From: Acidaminococcus sp. | GTDB lineage: Bacteria; Bacillota; Negativicutes; Acidaminococcales; Acidaminococcaceae | Assembly: GCA_019416065.1 (NCBI GenBank) | Contig: DXYB01000058.1 | Span: forward strand, 1-10,350 | Direction: 5' to 3' | DNA length: 10,350 nt | Shown here: positions 1-6,635 of the stretch, piece after piece | How positions within the stretch are numbered: position 1 is the first letter of the stretch | Layout: the number at the start of each line of letters is the position of its first letter | Notes under the pieces: generated by a model | Databases searched by the model: none | Told to the model about the DNA's origin: nothing | Seen by the model: the letters and a program-made list of their open reading frames with translations, nothing else | Made by a program: the position numbers and the translations under genes

Positions 1-59
1 TTTTGTGAAGGTAAACGTCCACAAGACCCCAACATTTATTATAGAACCTTTTTTTGCTA

Positions 60-584
60 TTACTTATATTCCCGTTCTTCTTGGCCGATAGCAAGGGTAG
101 CAGGATTCAGCAGGGCCTCTGCCTTGTATTCTGCTGTTTCGAAGGTTGCCTTATAGGCTACATAGGTAGCTCCACCAATATCTTTTTCTTCCTTTTCTAC
201 GGTAACATTGGTAGCATTGGGATAGGCGGCCAAAACGGCGGCTTTAGCTTCTTCAGCAGTTTTATTTACAGTAACAGAGCCGGGATTCTGGGTCGAGGTG
301 ATTTCCACTTTTTTGACCTTCTGGGTAGCTTTATCAACGTCTACATCATATAGGCTTAACGTATCCAGATCCTTGAAGCTCAGTTCGTATTCCTCCGCGT
401 CTAATTTCACGCCAGTGAGGATAGCAGAGGCTGGCACCACTTTTTTTGCATTTTCCACGGACATGTTTTTGGCACGGATGGTATCTGTCACTTCAGAGGC
501 CAAAGCCGGTGCAGCGGTACCCAAAACAGAAACAGCCAAAAGGCTGGCCGCAGCCAACGCGGAAATATTTTTTTTCATTTTCAT
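60..584 (-). CDS. Secreted PepSY-domain-like protein
   Basis: Predicted exported protein of 174 residues; no enzymatic role can be assigned. Residues 1-29 form a Sec signal peptide: a KMKK basic start, a hydrophobic Ala/Leu core, and an ALA-S cleavage site after residue 29. The rest looks like two PepSY-type units, roughly 38-96 and 108-174. The second starts with a TAEEAKAAVLAAYP helix followed by beta strands, the usual PepSY pattern. No lipobox cysteine, cell-wall anchor or second membrane span is present, so the product is probably released into the periplasm. The start at 584 is chosen because a GGAGGG ribosome site lies about 9 nt upstream and the promoter lies at 630-657; a longer frame reaching 656 would start inside that promoter. 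PepSY proteins are often linked to protease inhibition or envelope sensing, but that is family knowledge only. The first 59 bases, downstream of the stop, show no terminator. Confidence 0.85.
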   Translation of the reverse strand: MKMKKNISALAAASLLAVSVLGTAAPALASEVTDTIRAKNMSVENAKKVVPASAILTGVKLDAEEYELSFKDLDTLSLYDVDVDKATQKVKKVEITSTQNPGSVTVNKTAEEAKAAVLAAYPNATNVTVEKEEKDIGGATYVAYKATFETAEYKAEALLNPATLAIGQEEREYK

Positions 585-629
585 AGAAAAATCCCTCCAT
601 TCATATTCTACTATGTACATCTTAATGAA

Positions 630-657
630 ATTATAGAAAAAATACAAGCGCTGCAAA
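630..657 (-). promoter_or_regulatory. Sigma-70-type promoter of the PepSY gene
   Basis: On the minus strand, TTTGCA (652-657) is followed by a 16-bp spacer and a perfect TATAAT (630-635). Transcription would start near 623, leaving a leader of about 40 nt before the ATG at 584. Confidence 0.7.
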
Positions 658-721
658 CAGAAGTCACAGTTTTTTACAATAAAGTGTTCATTTTATGGCA
701 AAAGCAAGGACTTTATCCTAT

Positions 722-749
722 AAAAAAACCGCAAGCGCTATGCCTGCGG
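722..749 (-). terminator. Intrinsic terminator of the tRNA-Arg gene
   Basis: Read on the minus strand, CCGCAGGC and GCTTGCGG form an 8-bp stem (one G-U pair) around an ATAGC loop, followed at once by seven T residues. It lies 12 nt beyond the tRNA CCA end and separates the tRNA from the PepSY gene. Confidence 0.9.
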
Positions 750-761
750 CGATTTTATAAT

Positions 762-838
<77 letters not shown>

Positions 839-840
839 AT

Positions 841-858
841 CCGTTCGTTACCGAACAG
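841..858 (-). other. GNRA-capped hairpin in the tRNA-Arg precursor leader
   Basis: On the minus strand CTGTTCG and CGAACGG pair (one U-G wobble) around a GTAA tetraloop. The inner 5 bp, GTTCG/CGAAC, lie almost exactly at the predicted 5' end of the precursor (near 856-857), two nucleotides beyond which the mature tRNA begins after a short GGAT tail. It could protect the leader or influence RNase P processing; this role is inference. Confidence 0.55.
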
Positions 859-862
859 TCTT

Positions 863-891
863 ATTATAGGCAAAAGGGAATGCTTTGTCAA
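863..891 (-). promoter_or_regulatory. Perfect consensus sigma-70 promoter of tRNA-Arg
   Basis: On the minus strand TTGACA (886-891), a 17-bp spacer and TATAAT (863-868) match the housekeeping consensus at every base. This is expected for a stable-RNA gene. Initiation near 856 gives a precursor leader of about 18 nt. Confidence 0.93.
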
Positions 892-899
892 GAACAAAG

Positions 900-927
900 T
901 TTACACTTTTTAGAAAAAATCTATAGA
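900..927 (+). promoter_or_regulatory. Candidate upstream promoter for obg
   Basis: TTTACA (900-905), a 16-bp spacer and TATAGA (922-927) match the consensus at 5 of 6 and 4 of 6 bases. It sits back to back with the tRNA promoter, 8 bp from its -35 box, so the two polymerase sites are divergent and closely packed. Confidence 0.4.
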
Positions 928-944
928 ACGAGGGATAAGGTCTT

Positions 945-971
945 TTTTCAGCCCGTGGTCTATAGTATAAT
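945..971 (+). promoter_or_regulatory. Candidate proximal promoter for obg
   Basis: A perfect TATAAT lies at 966-971, but the upstream box is weak (TTTTCA at 945-950 with a 15-bp spacer). The surrounding 961-981 is strongly AT-rich. Initiation near 978 would give a leader of about 40 nt to the obg ATG. It may act with, or instead of, the upstream candidate. Confidence 0.45.
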
Positions 972-1019
972 ATATTAATATGTAAAATAAGGGAATAGGA
1001 AGAAAGGCAAGGGAGTACC

Positions 1020-2300
1020 ATGCTGTTTACAGATAAGGCAAGAATTTATGTGGAGGCAGGTACTGGAGGCGATGGAGCTTCCAGTTTCCGGAGAGAAAAA
1101 TTTGTAGCCCACGGCGGCCCCGATGGAGGCAATGGCGGCCGGGGCGGTAATGTGGTGCTAGTGGCCGACAAAAACCTGAATACATTAGTGGATTTTCGCT
1201 ATAAACGGAAATTTGTAGCCAAAAAGGGCGGCAACGGGGCTGCGAAAAACTGCACCGGCCATAAAGCGGATGACGTGACCGTAAAAGTCCCCCTGGGTAC
1301 TGTGGTGATTGACGATGCTACTGGAGTTGTGCTAGCTGACCTGGCTGAGGACGGGGAACGCTTTGTGGCTGCCAAAGGCGGTCGGGGGGGCAAGGGAAAT
1401 GCTTGCTACGTGACCAGCACCAAACAGGGTGTCACCTTTGCAGAACGAGGGGAACCTGGCACCAAAAGCTGGCTGCGCCTGGAACTGAAACTTTTGGCGG
1501 ATGTGGGAATGGTAGGGTATCCCAGTGTGGGAAAATCCAGCATTGTGGCTAGGGTCTCTGCAGCTCGTCCAGAAATTGCGTCCTACCATTTTACCACATT
1601 GACACCGGTATTAGGTGTCGTTCGTCTGGACGCAGAACACAGCTTTGTGTTGGCGGATCTTCCGGGCCTTATTGACGGGGCCAGCAAGGGTGTGGGCCTA
1701 GGGCATGATTTCTTGCGGCATATTGAACGGACCCGAGTGATCCTTCATATCGTGGATGTGAGTGGCTGCGAGGGCCGGGACCCTGTGGAGGATTTTAAGC
1801 ATATCAACGAAGAATTAAAACTCTACAGCGAAAAACTGGCCAAACGACCCATGCTGGTAGTCGCCAACAAGATGGATTTGCCAGGTGCTGAAGAAAATTA
1901 TCCAAAACTAGAAGCCTATGTGCAGGCACAGGGCTATCCGATTATGAAAGCCTCCGCCGCGACTAGCCAAGGCCTGCAGGAAATCATGTGGAAAGCCTAT
2001 ACCATGCTGCAGACAGCGCCTGCCGTGCAGGAAGAACTGGATCTAGGGGAAATCAAGGAAGAGAACCCGGATGCCTTTACCGTGACCACGGATTGTGAGG
2101 ATGCGGATTTTGAGGTCAAGGGGAAAAATATTGAGCGGCTGGTTGCTATGACCAATTTTGATAACGATGAGGCGGTGTACCGCTTCCAGCTAATTTGGCG
2201 CCGCCTGGGCATTGAAAAAGCCCTGAAAGAAAAAGGCATTACCGAAGGGCAAAGCGTGCGCATTGGGGATATGGTCTTTGACTACGAGGATCGTCCCTAA
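1020..2300 (+). CDS. obg: Obg family GTPase (ObgE/CgtA)
   Basis: Essential-type GTPase that binds the 50S ribosomal subunit and links ribosome assembly to nucleotide levels (family knowledge). All three expected domains are visible in 426 residues, the normal length. Residues 1-158 form the glycine-rich Obg fold (repeated GGxGG, for example DGGNGGRGGN). The G domain carries G1 GYPSVGKSS (166-174), a TTLTP switch-I segment, G3 DLPGL (213-217), G4 NKMD (283-286) and G5 SAA (312-314). Residues about 352-424 form the Obg C-terminal (OCT) domain. GGGAG precedes the ATG by 4 nt, and tandem TAA stops end the gene. It starts the plus-strand run that continues into proB after 61 bp without an obvious terminator. 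In many Firmicutes obg follows the ribosomal genes rplU and rpmA; here a tRNA gene and promoter region precede it. Confidence 0.97.
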   Translation: MLFTDKARIYVEAGTGGDGASSFRREKFVAHGGPDGGNGGRGGNVVLVADKNLNTLVDFRYKRKFVAKKGGNGAAKNCTGHKADDVTVKVPLGTVVIDDATGVVLADLAEDGERFVAAKGGRGGKGNACYVTSTKQGVTFAERGEPGTKSWLRLELKLLADVGMVGYPSVGKSSIVARVSAARPEIASYHFTTLTPVLGVVRLDAEHSFVLADLPGLIDGASKGVGLGHDFLRHIERTRVILHIVDVSGCEGRDPVEDFKHINEELKLYSEKLAKRPMLVVANKMDLPGAEENYPKLEAYVQAQGYPIMKASAATSQGLQEIMWKAYTMLQTAPAVQEELDLGEIKEENPDAFTVTTDCEDADFEVKGKNIERLVAMTNFDNDEAVYRFQLIWRRLGIEKALKEKGITEGQSVRIGDMVFDYEDRP

Positions 2301-2361
2301 TAAGATTGCGTAATTGTCATTTAGCCGAAATAGTTTTGCCGAACGGGAGGGGGATCCTGAG

Positions 2362-3486
2362 ATGGAACGAGCGGATCTAAAAGCGATGAAACGGATCGTG
2401 GTAAAAGTGGGCACCAGCACTATTACCTATCCCAACGGAAAAATCAATTACGGAAAAATAGAAAAAATGGCCCGAATTATGACGGATCTGCAGAACCAGG
2501 GCAAGCAGATGATTCTTGTTAGCTCCGGCGCTGGAGCCGTGGGCGTGGGCCGTATGGGCTTTGCTGCCAAACCAAAGGACATCCCAGGAAAGCAGGCCTG
2601 TGCTGCCGTGGGGCAGGGCATCCTGATGCATATTTACGAGCGGATTTTCGGGGAATATGGACAGGTTGTCTCCCAGGTACTTCTCACCAAAATGGATATG
2701 GTGTACCGGCACAGTTATGCCAATGCCCGCAATGCCCTGCTGGCGCTTTTGCGCTGGAACGTCATTCCTATTATTAATGAAAATGACGTGGTGGCCATTG
2801 ATGAATTTAAAATCGGGGACAATGATAATTTGTCGGCACTGGTATCCAGCCTGGTGGATGCGGATTTGGATATCCTACTGTCAGATATTGATGGACTGTA
2901 TACCGCAAATCCTAAAACCCATCCGGAAGCCCAACTGGTGGAACTGGTAGAAGAAGTAACCCCGGAACTGGAAGCTACCGCTGGTGGGGCCGGTAGCCAA
3001 AACGCTACCGGGGGCATGCTGACCAAACTCCAAGCAGCGAAAAATGCCATGGGCGCCGGTGTAGCCATGATTATTGCTAATGGGGAAGATCCGGACGTGA
3101 TTCGGCAAATCCTTCGCGGCGATACAATCGGGACTCTGTTCGTTCCCCGGCAGAGCCATCTGCGGTTCCGGAACCAGTGGCTGGCCTTTGGCAGTCGAAT
3201 CAGTGGCCGAATTACGGTGGATGCTGGTTTGGCCCAGGCCTTGCAGCAAAAAGGCAGTTGCAGCATCCTGCCGGTAGGGATTACTGGGGTGGAAGGACAC
3301 TTTGAAAGTGGGGCCACGGTCAGCGTGGTCAGCCAAACCGGTAGAGAACTGGCCCGGGGACTTGTAAACTACAATGCGGAAGAAGTGACCCAAATCAAGG
3401 GCTGCAAAACCAGCGAAATTGAGGGGAAAATTGGTTACAAACATTCTGACGAAGTGATTCACCGGGATAACTTGGTGATGCTATAG
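2362..3486 (+). CDS. proB: Glutamate 5-kinase
   Basis: Cytoplasmic enzyme of the first step of proline synthesis: ATP-dependent phosphorylation of L-glutamate to gamma-glutamyl phosphate. The product is 374 residues. The amino-acid kinase domain shows VVKVGTST (13-20), SSGAGAVGVG (54-63), INENDVV (138-144), GDNDNLSA (152-159), SDIDGLYT (174-181) and the ATGGMLTKLQAA segment (215-226). Residues about 282-362 form the C-terminal PUA domain found in long-form ProB. The family is usually feedback-inhibited by proline. The start at 2362 is preferred because a G-rich site (GGGAGGGGG, 2345-2353) lies 8 nt upstream; a frame open from 2314 lacks a comparable site and would add a tail outside the family. 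The stop TAG overlaps the AGGAGG site of proA, so the two are probably translated together, which suits a labile intermediate passed between the enzymes. Confidence 0.97.
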   Translation: MERADLKAMKRIVVKVGTSTITYPNGKINYGKIEKMARIMTDLQNQGKQMILVSSGAGAVGVGRMGFAAKPKDIPGKQACAAVGQGILMHIYERIFGEYGQVVSQVLLTKMDMVYRHSYANARNALLALLRWNVIPIINENDVVAIDEFKIGDNDNLSALVSSLVDADLDILLSDIDGLYTANPKTHPEAQLVELVEEVTPELEATAGGAGSQNATGGMLTKLQAAKNAMGAGVAMIIANGEDPDVIRQILRGDTIGTLFVPRQSHLRFRNQWLAFGSRISGRITVDAGLAQALQQKGSCSILPVGITGVEGHFESGATVSVVSQTGRELARGLVNYNAEEVTQIKGCKTSEIEGKIGYKHSDEVIHRDNLVML

Positions 3487-3497
3487 GAGGTGTGGGT

Positions 3498-4754
3498 ATG
3501 TACGAAGTAGGTATGGTGCGACGGCAGGGAGAAGAAGCCAAACAAGCATCCCTTGCTCTTGGCATCTTAACAACACAAAAGAAAAATACCATTCTTTTGG
3601 CCATGGCAGAGGGGCTGCTTGCAGAAGGGCAGCAAATTTTGGCGGCAAACGCCGAAGATATGCGTAGCGGCAAAGAAGCGGGCCTCAGGGATTCCTTGTT
3701 AGATAGATTGCTTTTGACCCATGAGCGGCTGGAGCAGATGGCACTGGGCATTCGCCAAGTGGCGGCGCTGCCTGATCCCGTGGGTAAAATCTTAGGAGGC
3801 GCTTCTTTGAGTAATGGTCTCACCATAACCAAGATTACGGTCCCCCTGGGTGTTCTGGGAATGATCTATGAAGCCCGTCCTAACGTAACGGCGGACGCGA
3901 TTGCCCTTTGCGTAAAAAGCGGCAATGCGGTACTGCTTAAAGGGGGACGGGAAGCCCTGCACTCCAACAAAGCGGTCAGTGACGCCATGAAGAAAGCTGG
4001 AGAAGCCGTAGGCCTGCCCCAAGGTGCGGTACAATTTATCAATGTCCCGGACCGGGCTGCGGTGGATGAATTGATTCATCTGGAAGGCCTGGTGGATGTG
4101 GTGATCCCTCGGGGTGGGGCGGCTCTGATTAAAAATGTAGTGCACAATGCTTCCGTCCCTGTGATTGAAACAGGAGCTGGGGTATGCCATACCTATGTGG
4201 ATGCCTATGCGGATGTGGATATGGCTGTCAAAATTGCCATGAACGCTAAGGTCAATCGGCCTTCTACCTGCAATGCTATGGAAACGCTTCTGGTTCATGA
4301 AGCCATTGCAGACCGTTTCTTGCCGGCTATGCTGGAGGCATATAAAAAGGCCCATGTCACAATTTTGGGTGATGCCAGGACGCAGCATTACAGCAGCGAG
4401 GTGCAACCGGCCACAGAAGAAGACTGGGCGACAGAGTACGGGGATCTGCGACTTTCTATAAAGGTCGTGGGGAGCCTGGAAGAAGCGGTGACCCATATCC
4501 GTCGCTATGGGACGGGACACTCAGAAGCCATCGTGACGGAAAACTACGAAAATGCCCGTAAGTTCCAACTGCTGGTGGATGCGGCAGCGGTGTATGTGAA
4601 TGCTTCTACCCGGTTTACCGACGGGTTTGAGTTCGGGTTTGGGGCAGAAATTGGTATCAGTACCCAGAAGCTCCATGCCCGGGGACCCATGGGATTACCG
4701 GAACTTACAACGACAAAATACCTGGTCAATGGAAACGGGCAGGTGCGCAAATAA
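3498..4754 (+). CDS. proA: Gamma-glutamyl phosphate reductase
   Basis: NADPH-dependent reduction of gamma-glutamyl phosphate to glutamate-5-semialdehyde, the second proline step; the semialdehyde cyclises and is then reduced by ProC, not encoded here. The 418-residue product is full length for this aldehyde-dehydrogenase-fold family. Visible landmarks are YEARPNVTADA (from residue 124), KSGNAVLLKGG, IPRGGAALI, the catalytic cysteine C258 in PSTCNAMETLL, GTGHSEAIVTEN, and the C-terminal segment with FGFGAEIGISTQ, HARGPMGL and TTTKY. The ATG at 3498 is chosen because AGGAGG (3485-3490) lies 7 nt upstream; the GTG at 3492 would be only 1 nt from that site. Eleven bases separate it from proB. No terminator is seen in the 94 bp that follow, so read-through into the export genes is possible. 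Confidence 0.97.
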   Translation: MYEVGMVRRQGEEAKQASLALGILTTQKKNTILLAMAEGLLAEGQQILAANAEDMRSGKEAGLRDSLLDRLLLTHERLEQMALGIRQVAALPDPVGKILGGASLSNGLTITKITVPLGVLGMIYEARPNVTADAIALCVKSGNAVLLKGGREALHSNKAVSDAMKKAGEAVGLPQGAVQFINVPDRAAVDELIHLEGLVDVVIPRGGAALIKNVVHNASVPVIETGAGVCHTYVDAYADVDMAVKIAMNAKVNRPSTCNAMETLLVHEAIADRFLPAMLEAYKKAHVTILGDARTQHYSSEVQPATEEDWATEYGDLRLSIKVVGSLEEAVTHIRRYGTGHSEAIVTENYENARKFQLLVDAAAVYVNASTRFTDGFEFGFGAEIGISTQKLHARGPMGLPELTTTKYLVNGNGQVRK

Positions 4755-4774
4755 ACAGCTGGACAAAACCATCT

Positions 4775-4789
4775 TCATGAAAATTTCAT
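4775..4789. promoter_or_regulatory. Perfect 15-bp palindrome upstream of the export operon
   Basis: CATGAAA-A-TTTCATG is a perfect 7-bp inverted repeat around a single central base. A TACAAT box (4800-4805) lies 10 bp downstream, so the palindrome covers the place where a -35 box would be; no good -35 is present. This layout fits a regulator site for the adaptor gene. No regulator gene is encoded nearby, and the repeat is short enough to arise by chance. Confidence 0.35.
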
Positions 4790-4848
4790 GTTCACTCCGT
4801 ACAATAGGAGATAATGGATGAAGACTAGCATGGGAGGAAGGACAAGAC

Positions 4849-5922
4849 GTGAACAAATTACGACGCTATAGAATCCTGCTGGCAGTGCTGGCGGTTCTTA
4901 TTGTGGGCGGCTATGGTGGCTATCGGTATTACCAGTACCGGCAGACCCAGGCAGCAGCGGCCCAGACACGTACCGATGCGGTACAAAAAGGCACGGTACG
5001 CAAGACAATTTCTGCCACAGGGGCCCTCAATGCCCTGGATAACGTGGATATCAACTCCAAAATTACAGGTCGTATCGTGGCCCTGTATGTGGAAGAAAAC
5101 CAGCACGTAACCGCGGGACAGGCCCTGTTAAAACTGGACGATACCTCTCTGAAAGATACCCAGGAAATGAAACGGGCTACGCTGGTAGAAAAAGAACTGG
5201 ATTATAACCGGGATAAGGAATTGCGGGCGCAAGACGCCATTTCTCAAAGCGTCCTGGATTCTGCAGAATCCGCCTACCTGGTGGCAAAAGCCGAATATGA
5301 TCAGGCAACCAGCAATGTGAACGATACCGTTATCATTAGCCCTATTGACGGCTACGTGATCGGCAAGCCTACCCCGGTCGGACAGACCGTATCGTCCGGT
5401 ATTTCTACGCCGCAGGTCATCATGAGTGTGGCTAATCTGGACAAAATGCAGATTTACCTGATGGTGGACGAATCGGATATCGGGCAGATTAAAGACGGGC
5501 AGAATGTGGAATTTACCGTGGATGCCTATCCCAGCGAGACCTTTAAAGGGATTGTGACCCAAATCGGGCGCAGTGCTACCACTACCAATAACGTTAACTA
5601 TTACACAGTGTATGTGGATGTATTGAATTCCCAGAATAAATTATTGCCCACTATGACGGCTCGGGCCAACGTGATTGTGGACTCCATGGAAGATGTGCTT
5701 AATGTTTCTTCCCGATGCCTGCATACCAAAGATGGGAAGAATTATGTACTGGTGTATGATAAAAAGACCAATACCAGCAAGGAAGTCCCGGTGGAAGTCC
5801 TGCTTTCAGGAGATGAACGGGTAGCCGTAAAAGGTGACCTGCAAGAAGGGGACGAGCTGGTGATGAAAACCACTACAGGAACCAGTACGTCCAATAACCG
5901 GGGAGGCCCCCCTCTCATGTAA
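4849..5922 (+). CDS. MacA-like periplasmic adaptor of an ABC export system
   Basis: Membrane-fusion (HlyD/RND-type) adaptor expected to work in the envelope with the permease and ATPase that follow. The 357 residues show a basic N terminus and one membrane anchor (about 9-24), with no lipobox. Two lipoyl-like halves follow (about 47-100 and 158-197, including ITGRIVALYVEENQHVTAGQALLKLD and the ISPIDGYV segment). A short helical hairpin lies at about 101-157, a beta barrel at about 198-278, and a membrane-proximal domain up to about 342. The tail is Ser/Thr/Asn/Gly/Pro-rich. The hairpin is only about 25 residues per helix, short for an adaptor that reaches a TolC-type channel. GTG is the start, with GGAGGAAGGA placed 6 nt upstream; the nearby ATG at 4830 is out of frame. 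The substrate is unknown. Confidence 0.9.
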   Translation: MNKLRRYRILLAVLAVLIVGGYGGYRYYQYRQTQAAAAQTRTDAVQKGTVRKTISATGALNALDNVDINSKITGRIVALYVEENQHVTAGQALLKLDDTSLKDTQEMKRATLVEKELDYNRDKELRAQDAISQSVLDSAESAYLVAKAEYDQATSNVNDTVIISPIDGYVIGKPTPVGQTVSSGISTPQVIMSVANLDKMQIYLMVDESDIGQIKDGQNVEFTVDAYPSETFKGIVTQIGRSATTTNNVNYYTVYVDVLNSQNKLLPTMTARANVIVDSMEDVLNVSSRCLHTKDGKNYVLVYDKKTNTSKEVPVEVLLSGDERVAVKGDLQEGDELVMKTTTGTSTSNNRGGPPLM

Positions 5923-5936
5923 GGGAGGAGAAACCC

Positions 5937-6635
5937 ATGAGCTACGTAATTGAACTAAAAGACATTGTGAAAAGCTACCGCATGGGAGATACGGTGGTGT
6001 ACGCGTTGAACCACGTCAGCGTTAATTTTGAGCAAGGAAAATTTACTTCCATTGTGGGGCCCAGCGGCAGTGGCAAATCCACCATGATGAACATCCTGGG
6101 CTGTCTGGACCGTCCTACCAGCGGGGAATACTTTCTGGAAGGGAAAAATATTGCCCGCTATTCCGATGATGAACTGGCAGTGACCCGCAATAAGCGGATC
6201 GGATTTGTATTCCAGAGCTTTAATCTGCTGAACAAATTAACCGCCGTGGAAAATGTGGCCCTACCGTTAATTTATGCCGGCGTTAACTTAAAAGAGCGGA
6301 CGGAGCGCGCGGAAAAAGCGCTGCAGGACGTGGGACTGGGCGAACGGATGCACCATAAGCCCAACGAGATGAGCGGTGGACAGCGGCAGCGTGTGGCCAT
6401 TGCCCGGGCGCTCATTAACGATCCTGCCATCATTATGGCCGATGAGCCCACCGGTAACTTGGATACCAAGTCCACACTGGAAATTATCAATATCTTTGAA
6501 AAGCTGAACCAAGAGGGGAAAACCGTGATTATGGTTACCCACGAACCAGAACTGGCGGCCATGACCCAACGCATCCTGGTAATGCGGGACGGTTGTCTCA
6601 CCGAGGAACGGGAAGGGGGACAAGCCGTTGTTTAG
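5937..6635 (+). CDS. MacB/LolD-type ABC transporter ATPase
   Basis: Cytoplasmic nucleotide-binding subunit of 232 residues that should power the permease encoded next. It shows Walker A GPSGSGKST (41-49), Q-loop Q93 in FVFQSFNLL, signature MSGGQ (145-149, Met in place of the usual Leu), Walker B IIMADE (165-170, catalytic E170), D-loop NLD (174-176) and switch H202. The length and sequence style match the LolD/MacB ATPase group. Only 14 bp separate it from the adaptor, with GGGAGGAG 6 nt before the ATG. Its 3' end overlaps the permease start by 8 bp, and the GGAAGGGGGA ribosome site of the permease lies inside this gene. In E. coli MacB the ATPase is fused to the permease; here they are separate proteins. 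Confidence 0.95.
   Translation: MSYVIELKDIVKSYRMGDTVVYALNHVSVNFEQGKFTSIVGPSGSGKSTMMNILGCLDRPTSGEYFLEGKNIARYSDDELAVTRNKRIGFVFQSFNLLNKLTAVENVALPLIYAGVNLKERTERAEKALQDVGLGERMHHKPNEMSGGQRQRVAIARALINDPAIIMADEPTGNLDTKSTLEIINIFEKLNQEGKTVIMVTHEPELAAMTQRILVMRDGCLTEEREGGQAVV

Noticed and set aside
1..59. Possible terminator of the PepSY gene (TTGTG/CACAA repeat)
   Set aside because: The stem is 5 bp around a 12-nt loop with no T tract in the minus-strand direction; not a convincing terminator.
585..656. Longer N terminus for the PepSY protein
   Set aside because: The extension lies over the promoter and untranslated leader, and would place residues before a normal signal peptide.
972..981. ATATTAATAT palindrome near the obg promoter
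   Set aside because: Short and made only of A and T in a very AT-rich stretch, so it is expected by chance.
2314..2361. Upstream start for glutamate 5-kinase
   Set aside because: The strong G-rich ribosome site lies inside this stretch and points to 2362; the extra 16 residues do not fit the family N terminus.
2715..3317. Minus-strand open frame of 200 codons opposite proB
   Set aside because: Shadow frame rich in Ser, Pro and Ala with no domain or start signal; proB is clear on the other strand.
3792..4520. Minus-strand open frame of 242 codons opposite proA
   Set aside because: Its amino-acid composition is antisense-like, it has no ribosome site, and it lies wholly over a confidently identified enzyme.
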